Of a DNA stretch of 45,731 nucleotides, positions 1 through 5,704 are shown piece by piece; within the stretch, counting starts at the first letter, position 1, and each line of letters opens with the position of its first letter. The notes under the pieces are model-generated. The model worked only from the letters and a program-made list of their open reading frames with translations, had not been told where the DNA came from and made no database searches. Source of the stretch: Bacteroidia bacterium (lineage in GTDB: Bacteria > Bacteroidota > Bacteroidia > Bacteroidales > Azobacteroidaceae); assembly GCA_026000155.1 (NCBI GenBank), contig BNYG01000021.1, positions 1 to 45,731 on the forward strand. Direction: 5' to 3'. The position numbers and the translations under genes were made by a program.

Positions 1-113
1 AAGTTGCGCTTGCTTTGCTTGGAAAAGATAAATCTGTTAATGTCAGTCTTAATCGAAAAAGAATGAAAGCTCTACTTAATACCGAATACCGGGATAAATT
101 ACTCGAATTTTAA
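1..113 (+). pseudogene. C-terminal tail of a probable IS transposase (cut by window edge)
   Basis: A reading frame open from the window edge ends at a TAA at 111-113 and gives 36 residues ending RMKALLNTEYRDKLLEF. The mix of basic and leucine residues and the spacing resemble the C-terminus of ISAs1-like DDE transposases. That assignment rests on recall of the family's tail, since no catalytic residue is inside the window. The following bases hold an 84-bp repeat that recurs at 2330. Whether the gene is intact cannot be told from here. The ISAs1 label is tentative; reading it as the end of some coding gene is more secure. Confidence 0.4.
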
Positions 114-130
114 ATGCGTTTGCCCTGTAC

Positions 131-214
131 AGCTGCTATTCGGGGATGCTAATCTGGAATTTTTGAATGAAGGATGAAACTTTCCAGATTTTCTTATAAA
201 AGTATAATAGCTAT
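131..214. repeat. 84-bp direct repeat, copy 1
   Basis: This block aligns without gaps to 2330-2413 in the same orientation, with about 7 mismatches in 84. It starts 17 bp after the stop of the transposase-like tail. The two copies bracket the first toxin-antitoxin pair, the propeller lipoprotein and the vapB gene. It could be the flank of an insertion sequence or a dispersed repeat. Confidence 0.75.
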
Positions 215-238
215 AAGAATTGTCTGTTTGATGCATAC

Positions 239-610
239 TTATTCTATAGTTAGATAATTGTTGATAATCTTTTTAATGAAAACATCATTATTATTACCTT
301 CAATATCGTAAATGATATACCAAATTGTTCGTGAAGTTCTTTTATAACTAAAAACATACTGACCAAATTTTTTATGGTCTTTATAAGTTGTTTTGTGATG
401 AAAAATAACATTATCTATGGACAAACACTGCCGATATATATCATTACGATATTCTACAACCTCCGCGTAAGTCATACGCGGTTGATTATATTTGGTCTTC
501 CAGTTAATTAATCCTTTGAAAATACGTACAAAATCTTTTTGTGACTGTTGGCTATAAAATACCATATTTTTTACAAATGCTATCGATTTCGGTGTTACAT
601 TGTTTGACAA
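239..610 (-). CDS. Probable toxin of a toxin-antitoxin pair (ParE/RelE-like end)
   Basis: The product is a 123-residue basic protein. Its last third (FSYKRTSRTIWYIIYD, then an acidic loop and KKIINNYLTIE) has the strand-turn-strand look of the C-terminal sheet in ParE/RelE-type toxins. The start overlaps the 3' end of the small upstream gene (552-737), the usual antitoxin-first arrangement. I do not recognise a named family for the N-terminal 75 residues, so toxin function is inferred from gene order, size, charge and the C-terminal pattern. It lies in a region of other toxin-antitoxin remnants and shows no internal break. Confidence 0.5.
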   Translation of the reverse strand: MSNNVTPKSIAFVKNMVFYSQQSQKDFVRIFKGLINWKTKYNQPRMTYAEVVEYRNDIYRQCLSIDNVIFHHKTTYKDHKKFGQYVFSYKRTSRTIWYIIYDIEGNNNDVFIKKIINNYLTIE

Positions 611-737
611 ATTCGGTATGGGTCATATACCCTAACGGTGGCAATGGATTTTTTTTTTGTATAGGCAGCAAAGGAGGCACATTACGTAAGGCTTTGGACG
701 AGTGTCTTGCAATAGTTGTTTGTGCTAATTGTGGCAT
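552..737 (-). CDS. Small protein, probable antitoxin partner
   Basis: The product is a 61-residue protein beginning MPQLAQTT and ending EIDSICKKYGIL, encoded just before the toxin-like gene and overlapping it by 59 bp in another frame. An ATG 10 codons upstream (767) is also open. However, a good Bacteroidetes -7 box (TACATTTG, 772 to 765) would place the transcript start near 758, so the ATG at 737 is preferred. No DNA-binding fold is obvious. The antitoxin call rests on position and size only. Confidence 0.45.
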   Translation of the reverse strand: MPQLAQTTIARHSSKALRNVPPLLPIQKKNPLPPLGYMTHTEFVKQCNTEIDSICKKYGIL

Positions 738-764
738 AATTTTATAATTAAAAAATTTTATCTG

Positions 765-772
765 CAAATGTA
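765..772 (-). promoter_or_regulatory. -7 box of the 552-737/239-610 pair
   Basis: On the minus strand this reads TACATTTG, a full match to the Bacteroidetes TAnnTTTG -7 consensus, 28 bp upstream of the preferred ATG at 737. The -33 element is not distinct. Confidence 0.5.
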
Positions 773-808
773 GAAGTTTTCATTTTAAAATCAAAATTAT
801 TCGATACC

Positions 809-1906
809 TTATTTGCCTTTTAGTTTGCCAATATAAAGCGTAGGATTCGGTTCTTCCAAATCGCCGGGCTTCATGTTGGTATGTAAATAATAAAACGTTT
901 CAGTATCCAAATTGAATGGACGAATATATACCTTCTTCTCTATTTGGTTAATATCATCCATATATCCATCCTGCATATTATATCCTTTTCCGGTTTTTGT
1001 ATCGTAACAAAAAAGATATTCTTTTATCGGTTTTTCATCAGAATTAAGATATGCTCCAAAAACGTATCGTGAACTTCGATAAATGCCTGTCAAATGGATG
1101 AATTTACCAACTCCGTCATTTTTGAATTTTAATTTCAACTCGGGAATGAGACGGTTATTCTCGACCCGATACAAAGTATCACGTAAAACCTTTTCTGCCG
1201 AATTGTTATTTCTAAGAAAGACATCCCCATAGTATAAAAAAAGGGATTTATTTCCTTTTAACAGATAATCTTGAGTCCCATTTATGGATATTTGACTGGG
1301 TTCTGCGAAATTCAAATTCCTGATCGTACAACTATCAACAACTTGCATGTCATCATTCAATTGATGCAATGCTGAATGTGAATACACTCCCGTTGCATCA
1401 CTAACAGTATAATCAACAAGAAGGAACAGTTCTTTATTGACATAGTTTATGTCATCAATAGACAACTCCGGCAATAGTTTTTCTTTCATAAATTTTCCAT
1501 TCAAATCATAAGATATGATTTTTCGGTTAGCAGAAGATATAAATAAACGCTTGTTTTTTTCATCCAACGCCAAATTATGGATATAAGTATATTCTTTCGG
1601 TCCTTGCCCTTGAGAGCCAATGGAGCGAATGAATTTTCCGGTCTTACTGAAAACAAATATTTTATTCAATGTAGCCATAAAGACTTCATTCTCAGAGAGA
1701 ATAACCCCTTGAATAATCGGCCCTATCACGCTTTCATCGGTAAGCTCCAGTTCAATTGCCGTTATCTCTTCTGCAATTTCCGATAAAGGCAATGAATTGT
1801 TTTGGTCAATATCAACGGGAATTTCCAATAAATCGCCTTGCTTTGTTTTGCTACATGATAAAAGCAGGAAAGCAATAATTGTTATACTTAAGAAATATCT
1901 TTTCAT
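809..1906 (-). CDS. Six-bladed beta-propeller lipoprotein (BF3164-like)
   Basis: The product is a 365-residue protein with a lipoprotein signal (MKRYFLSITIIAFLLLSCSK; lipobox LLSC, Cys about residue 18). Repeated propeller blades follow, such as IFVFSKTGKFIRSIGSQGQG and IISYDLNGKF. This is the pattern of the Bacteroidales BF3164-like/6-bladed propeller family of periplasmic or surface lipoproteins, whose function is unknown. It has no obvious operon partner: the upstream neighbour is a degraded vapC. The last ~58 codons are duplicated as a fragment at 3238-3414. Confidence 0.8.
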   Translation of the reverse strand: MKRYFLSITIIAFLLLSCSKTKQGDLLEIPVDIDQNNSLPLSEIAEEITAIELELTDESVIGPIIQGVILSENEVFMATLNKIFVFSKTGKFIRSIGSQGQGPKEYTYIHNLALDEKNKRLFISSANRKIISYDLNGKFMKEKLLPELSIDDINYVNKELFLLVDYTVSDATGVYSHSALHQLNDDMQVVDSCTIRNLNFAEPSQISINGTQDYLLKGNKSLFLYYGDVFLRNNNSAEKVLRDTLYRVENNRLIPELKLKFKNDGVGKFIHLTGIYRSSRYVFGAYLNSDEKPIKEYLFCYDTKTGKGYNMQDGYMDDINQIEKKVYIRPFNLDTETFYYLHTNMKPGDLEEPNPTLYIGKLKGK

Positions 1907-1928
1907 ACATGAATGTTATTTTATGAAT

Positions 1929-2027
1929 TTAAATTATTCTATCCCCAATTTTTCTTTTATTTATGTAATCGTTATCGTTGTGTAATAAATACAGGTCGTG
2001 TTCTATGGTAGTATCGACAAGTATCAT
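1929..2027 (-). pseudogene. vapC remnant: PIN toxin with its middle deleted
   Basis: The ATG at 2027 overlaps the vapB stop by one base (TAATG), the classic vapBC junction. The 32-residue frame opens with MILVDTTI, the PIN-domain N-terminus with its first acidic residue. It continues directly into HDLYLLHNDNDY, which resembles the C-terminal part of VapC around the last catalytic aspartates. About 90-100 residues of a normal ~130-residue VapC are therefore missing, in frame. The product cannot be a folded PIN nuclease. The 'missing middle' reading is inference from family knowledge. Confidence 0.6.
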
Positions 2028-2227
2028 TAAAATTCTCGCATTAGTTTGTAATCGTAATCTTCTCGGAATTTTATTTTTCCTTTTAATTCTTTGATACTCT
2101 TTCGCTTACGACTCATTACATACTCTTTTAAGGCAATTTCAATCAACTCCCTTTCCGTGGATATATTTCGGGAATACCGAAAAGCATCCTTCACCAGTTT
2201 ATCGTTTATAACAACATTCGTTTGCAT
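2027..2227 (-). CDS. vapB: VapB-family antitoxin
   Basis: The product is a 66-residue protein that opens like the VapB/DUF2191 antitoxins (MQTNVVINDKLVKDAF) and has the typical RELIEIALKEYV helix. It ends in a basic segment (KELKGKIKFREDYDYKLMR) that in the family wraps around VapC. It is followed by a one-base-overlapping but internally deleted vapC, so it now appears to be an orphan antitoxin. A TAnnTTTG -7 box lies 19 bp upstream. Confidence 0.8.
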   Translation of the reverse strand: MQTNVVINDKLVKDAFRYSRNISTERELIEIALKEYVMSRKRKSIKELKGKIKFREDYDYKLMREF

Positions 2228-2245
2228 AATAATTCTGTTTCACTA

Positions 2246-2253
2246 CAAAGGTA
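2246..2253 (-). promoter_or_regulatory. -7 box of vapB
   Basis: On the minus strand this reads TACCTTTG, matching TAnnTTTG, with the vapB ATG 19 bp downstream. Confidence 0.55.
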
Positions 2254-2329
2254 ATGATAATTTTTAAATCCTCAAAAATTGGTAAATCTTCTCTCAGATT
2301 GACAGGAGACAAAAGGGAAAAAGTCTTAA

Positions 2330-2413
2330 AGCTGCTATTTGGGGATGCTAATTTGGAGTTTTTGAATGAAGGATGAAACTTTCTATATTTTCTTATAAAA
2401 GCATAAAAGCTAT
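2330..2413. repeat. 84-bp direct repeat, copy 2
   Basis: This is the same-orientation partner of 131-214, ungapped with about 92% identity. It shares the central stretch TTTGAATGAAGGATGAAACT. It lies in the gene-poor stretch 2228-2640. No intact transposase is next to it. Confidence 0.75.
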
Positions 2414-2422
2414 TTACAATAG

Positions 2423-2515
2423 GATGATGAAGCCTACAAAAATCGAGCTTCCATTGATTTCAGTAAAGAGATTAAAAAGAGTCGTATTATTTTGCAAAGA
2501 GCAGGTATGCTCTAA
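2423..2515 (+). pseudogene. Possible C-terminal fragment of an unknown gene
   Basis: Just after the second direct repeat, a frame bounded by TAG (2420-2422) and TAA (2513-2515) encodes 30 residues with a natural-looking composition (DDEAYKNRASIDFSKEIKKS). It has no start codon and I cannot identify it. It may be the tail of a gene truncated by the repeat, or chance. Confidence 0.2.
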
Positions 2516-2570
2516 TAATGGCTCACTGCAAAACCCTGTGTTTAGGCTAAACATTAATTTAGCGGGATGT

Positions 2571-2618
2571 TTACCGCAAAGGCGCGGAGGACGCAAAGGG
2601 AAATGGAACGCAGATGAC
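2571..2618. repeat. Probable dispersed repeat segment
   Basis: The stretch contains AAAGGCGCGGAGGACGCAAA followed by a GGAACGCAGATGAC tail. Motifs of this kind (CGCAAAG, ACGCAGATGAC) resemble the 38829-38918 and 3126-3170 repeats and have a composition unlike the surrounding AT-rich DNA. Only partial similarity is visible. Confidence 0.3.
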
Positions 2619-2640
2619 TTGGATTTTTTACAATGGGCGG

Positions 2641-2849
2641 TTACTGAATTTTCCTTTTTATTAAAGCATAGTTTTGGGGTGACAAAGCTTCAACATATTG
2701 AAAAGAAGCAAAATCGCTAAGATCATTGGTAATGATTGTTTCACATTTTGCTTTTTTACTTAAAATGTAATGCGTATTATCTTCTACATTGTAAAATAAT
2801 TTCTGATTACATTCGTATCAACATAAATGCGGACATTTGTACCTTTCAT
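2641..2849 (-). pseudogene. Second PIN-domain toxin, internally deleted and frameshifted
   Basis: The ATG at 2849 overlaps the upstream antitoxin stop by one base (TGATG). The first 21 codons (MKGTNVRIYVDTNVIRNYFT) are a clear PIN-domain N-terminus with its catalytic Asp, then a TAG occurs. From 2784 another frame runs 47 codons to TAA at 2641 and reads as a PIN C-terminus (HYILSKKAKCETIITNDLSD, then FASFQYVEALSP). Roughly 80-90 central residues of a ~150-residue toxin are missing, with a frame change at the junction. The overlapping plus-strand frame at 2373-2720 is antisense to this and spurious. Confidence 0.6.
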
Positions 2850-3040
2850 CAGAATACAAGTTTTGAGAATTGTGCTCGCTCCGAAGGTGTTACCGTATCA
2901 AGATTACCTATTACAAACTCTTTCTTGGCGTGTTCTATTAGTGAACGGTAGGATACTCCTGTTTTTTCCAGAATTAGTTTAAATAATTCTTCGTTTTGCC
3001 GCTTTATTTCCAACAATTCTTCCTTAGTATGCTTTGCCAT
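2849..3040 (-). CDS. Small protein, antitoxin of the PIN toxin remnant
   Basis: The product is a 63-residue charged helical protein (MAKHTKEELLEIKRQNEELF... ending PSERAQFSKLVF). It sits directly before a PIN-toxin start with a one-base stop/start overlap, as in type II modules. Bacteroidales PIN toxins are often preceded by a small protein of this type, which supports the antitoxin role. The gene itself looks intact while its toxin is wrecked. A TAnnTTTG box lies 35 bp upstream. Confidence 0.55.
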   Translation of the reverse strand: MAKHTKEELLEIKRQNEELFKLILEKTGVSYRSLIEHAKKEFVIGNLDTVTPSERAQFSKLVF

Positions 3041-3074
3041 AATATTAATTCTTATATGATTAAATATTTCGTTG

Positions 3075-3082
3075 CAAAGTTA
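3075..3082 (-). promoter_or_regulatory. -7 box of the 2849-3040 gene
   Basis: On the minus strand this reads TAACTTTG, matching TAnnTTTG, in an AT-rich leader. Confidence 0.5.
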
Positions 3083-3125
3083 CTTTTTTCTCTATTAAAA
3101 AAATAAAAACATTCTGATTTTTTTA

Positions 3126-3170
3126 TTTTTTTTAATAAAAATCCGCCCAATCCGTGTCATCCGCATTCCA
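3126..3170. repeat. Half copy of the 38829-38918 palindromic element
   Basis: The segment AATCCGCCCAATCCGTGTCA and the following TCCGCATTCCATT match one arm of the palindrome at 38829-38918, with a few differences. The opposite arm is absent. The rest of the gene-free stretch 3041-3237 shows nothing else I can name. Confidence 0.5.
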
Positions 3171-3237
3171 TTATTTCACAAGCAGGATAGAATAAAATCT
3201 ACCTGCGGGCGCACATGCCGTAGCAGGGAATGTAAGT

Positions 3238-3414
3238 TTATTTTTTTAGTTTGCCGATATAAAGCGTAGGATTCGGTTCTTCCAAATCGCCGGGTTTCAT
3301 GTTGGTATGCAAATAATAAAACATTTCCGTATCGAAATTAAATGGACGAAGACTTAGCCGATCCTCTATTTGATTGATATCGTCCGTATAGCCATCCTGC
3401 ATATTATAGCCTTT
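3238..3414 (-). pseudogene. Duplicated 3' fragment of the propeller lipoprotein gene
   Basis: The 58 residues from KGYNMQDGY to the stop match the C-terminus of the 809-1906 product almost residue for residue (FYYLHTNMKPGDLEEPNPTL is identical). The DNA is also closely similar. The 18 residues before it (MIVKQINFYS...) do not match the full gene. It has no signal peptide and too little propeller to fold, so it is a partial duplication, probably fairly recent, and not a working gene. Confidence 0.75.
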
Positions 3415-3468
3415 TTTGGCTAAATCTTTTTTTGAGGTGCTATAAAAATTTATCTGTTTAACGATCAT

Positions 3469-3634
3469 CAGCAGATGTCTCGGCTGCGCTCGACAGGACG
3501 GCGATGTATATTATTGAGGGAGAGTGGGAAAGATTAGGGCGGCTTTGCCGCCCTAATCTTTCCCACTCTCTTTTTCTTCTCCCAAAGGGCAGCGTCCTGT
3601 CGAGCGACGCGAAGCGGAGTCGAGACATCTGATG
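3469..3634. repeat. Large palindromic element with a perfect 24-bp core hairpin
   Basis: The outer arms are inverted copies: CAGATGTCTCG and CTCGACAGGACG on the left, and their complements on the right. The right arm carries an extra GCGAAGCGGAGT-like insert. At the centre 3520-3543 pairs perfectly with 3547-3570 around a TTT loop. There is no ORF. It looks like a MITE or REP-type mobile palindrome and could act as a terminator. Confidence 0.7.
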
Positions 3635-3678
3635 AAAATTTATACTCTGTTTATACTGTCAATTCAGTCAATAATGAT

Positions 3679-3686
3679 TACTTTTG
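3679..3686 (+). promoter_or_regulatory. -7 box of the GIY-YIG gene
   Basis: TACTTTTG matches TAnnTTTG and lies 22 bp upstream of the ATG at 3709. Confidence 0.5.
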
Positions 3687-3708
3687 CAAAAACATAAAAA
3701 CAACATTT

Positions 3709-4014
3709 ATGGAAGGAATCGGATTTATATACATTATGACCAATAAAAACAAAACCACTCTTTATATTGGAGTGACAAACGATCTGCAACGTCGTGTATT
3801 AGAACATAAAAATCATTTTATTAAAAAATCATTTACCGCACTCTATAATTTAGAGCATTGTGTTTATTATGAATACTATCCAAGTATTGAACAAGCCATT
3901 GAAAGAGAAACGCAATTAAAAAAATGGAGTAGGGTAAAAAAAGAGTTGTTGATTACAAGTATGAATCCGGAATGGAACGATCTATGGGAAAAAATAAGAA
4001 AAATGATATACTAA
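3709..4014 (+). CDS. GIY-YIG domain protein (URI-type)
   Basis: The product is a 101-residue single-domain protein. The N-terminus contains the split GIY...YIG signature (GFIYIMTNKNKTTLYIGVTN), then the conserved Arg (LQRRVLEH) and a Glu in the QAIERETQLKKW helix. That motif order is standard for small UvrC-like/URI nucleases. Stand-alone members are abundant in Bacteroidetes and are often wrongly called excinuclease subunits; their role is unknown. It sits beside a palindromic element and toxin-antitoxin remnants, consistent with accessory DNA. Confidence 0.85.
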   Translation: MEGIGFIYIMTNKNKTTLYIGVTNDLQRRVLEHKNHFIKKSFTALYNLEHCVYYEYYPSIEQAIERETQLKKWSRVKKELLITSMNPEWNDLWEKIRKMIY

Positions 4015-4072
4015 TTTTTCATAGGAACTCAAAAAATGATTTAGCCAAAAGTAAAAATATTTTCTTAAATAA

Positions 4073-5704
4073 TCAAAACATATTTCTATTTATTGTATCG
4101 AACATATTTTGCGTATAATTTCCAATCTTCATCACCCGTTCCTCAAACTCTTCTCGAGCCACGACAGCATTGTTCCGGGCTTTGACCCGGTAATTGTAAA
4201 TGGTGCTGATGGAATAGCGTAAAAAACCGGCAATTTTTATACTGTCCGTGATTCCCAAACGGATCAAGGCAAAAATGCGCAACTCGGTATTCAGTAATTC
4301 GCCCGGTTTGAGGGAAACCTGTTCTTCTTTTAATTGCAAGGCATTGAATTCATCGACAAAAGACGGATAGAGGCTCAGAAAGATAATATCAAACTTTTTA
4401 TACAATTCTTCCAACTCATTTTCGATTAAAGCGGTGGAACGCAACATTTTGAATAATTCTTCTATGTGATTGTTGGAGGCGTGTTTACTTAATGTTTTGC
4501 GGTAATTCTCCAATTTATCAATATACGTAGAACATAAATCGAAGAAATGGGCGATGTATTCCTCTTTGATCAGGTTGGATTCTTTTAACCGGTCGTTGGC
4601 TGTCGTCAAATCGTTATTCAGTTCGCTCAATTTCCGGTTGGTACGGTAAAGCTCTTTCCGTATGAAAGACAATTTTTTCATTTGACGGTAAATATACAGA
4701 ATGCCTGCCGCCAGGAATAGCAGCAAAATACTGATCGCAAGCAGCGATATTTGAAGATTGGCCTTTTGCTTCCTTTCTTTCTCCTGGTAAGAAGCATTAA
4801 TGAACGAATAAACCGAAGAGGCTTTGCTTAGCCGGAAATCGATATTGCAAAAAATGGCATCGTCAACGGCTGCCTGCATAAATTTGTGGGCTTTGTCAAT
4901 CTCTCCCGTTTCATCATAAATGCGCGCCAGCTCAAGAAACGAAGCATTTTCCTTGATACAATTTTCGAGATCCGCCAGGGCCGATATCATGAAATAATAT
5001 TCGCTGAGTTCCAAATTCTGCTGCCGTTGATGAATGTAACCTAAAAAATAGGCAATCAGCGCCCGTTCGGGATTCTTATCCGTCGTTTCCGAGAGTAAGG
5101 ACAAAAGTTCTTTTTCCGCATCTTGACCACTATACGTTAACTTGGCAGCATAATTCACCCGGTATTGAAACGATAAGGGATCCAAAACCGAGAGCAAAGA
5201 ATCCCGGTATTGTTCGCTTTTTATAAAATAGGCGGAATTGTTGTATTGACTGTAAAGCGTGCTGAACGTTTCATAATACGTGCTGATCAATTTTTCCGGC
5301 AAATCTTTTGTTTGGATATTTTCCAATAAACCTTTGGATTCGATGTACATTCCCTTGATCATATACAACCAGGACAACTGCAAGTCTGTCTCTATTTTCA
5401 ATTGTTCCTGGCCGAGTTGATTGGCAATTTCTTGATTTTTCAGCACATAATGAATCGCCGAATCCGATTGGTATTTTTGATATTCCTGATACAGCTGAAG
5501 GTTAATATCATAGATTTGTTCGGGAAGCAGATGCTCAATGGTGAGCACCTGCTTGAATTTTTGAATATTTTGTTCCTTATTTTTGATATACTTTTCTTTA
5601 TTATCCATCACTTTATTCAGACGGACAGACACGGAATCTTTGTCATTTGCAAAAGATTCCATTAGATTTAAGAATAACAAAATAAGAAAAACAACCTTTT
5701 TCAT
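4073..5704 (-). CDS. DUF6377-type TPR membrane protein with C-terminal HTH-like region
   Basis: The product is a 543-residue protein with a signal peptide (MKKVVFLILLFLNLMESFA) and a helical TPR-like periplasmic part to about residue 310. One membrane span follows near 320-342 (LQISLLAISILLLFLAAGIL), then a cytoplasmic coiled coil. The C-terminal segment (LRIFALIRLGITDSIKIAGF... STIYNYRVKARNNA) resembles a LuxR-like helix-turn-helix. This architecture matches the Bacteroidetes DUF6377 family, thought to be membrane-bound regulators. The ATG overlaps the M16 gene stop by ATGA, indicating translational coupling and a shared operon. Confidence 0.75.
   Translation of the reverse strand: MKKVVFLILLFLNLMESFANDKDSVSVRLNKVMDNKEKYIKNKEQNIQKFKQVLTIEHLLPEQIYDINLQLYQEYQKYQSDSAIHYVLKNQEIANQLGQEQLKIETDLQLSWLYMIKGMYIESKGLLENIQTKDLPEKLISTYYETFSTLYSQYNNSAYFIKSEQYRDSLLSVLDPLSFQYRVNYAAKLTYSGQDAEKELLSLLSETTDKNPERALIAYFLGYIHQRQQNLELSEYYFMISALADLENCIKENASFLELARIYDETGEIDKAHKFMQAAVDDAIFCNIDFRLSKASSVYSFINASYQEKERKQKANLQISLLAISILLLFLAAGILYIYRQMKKLSFIRKELYRTNRKLSELNNDLTTANDRLKESNLIKEEYIAHFFDLCSTYIDKLENYRKTLSKHASNNHIEELFKMLRSTALIENELEELYKKFDIIFLSLYPSFVDEFNALQLKEEQVSLKPGELLNTELRIFALIRLGITDSIKIAGFLRYSISTIYNYRVKARNNAVVAREEFEERVMKIGNYTQNMFDTINRNMF

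Noticed and set aside
2373..2720. 115-aa plus-strand frame
   Set aside because: Its second half is antisense to the PIN-toxin C-terminus at 2641-2784 and its first half crosses a direct repeat. The composition is not gene-like.
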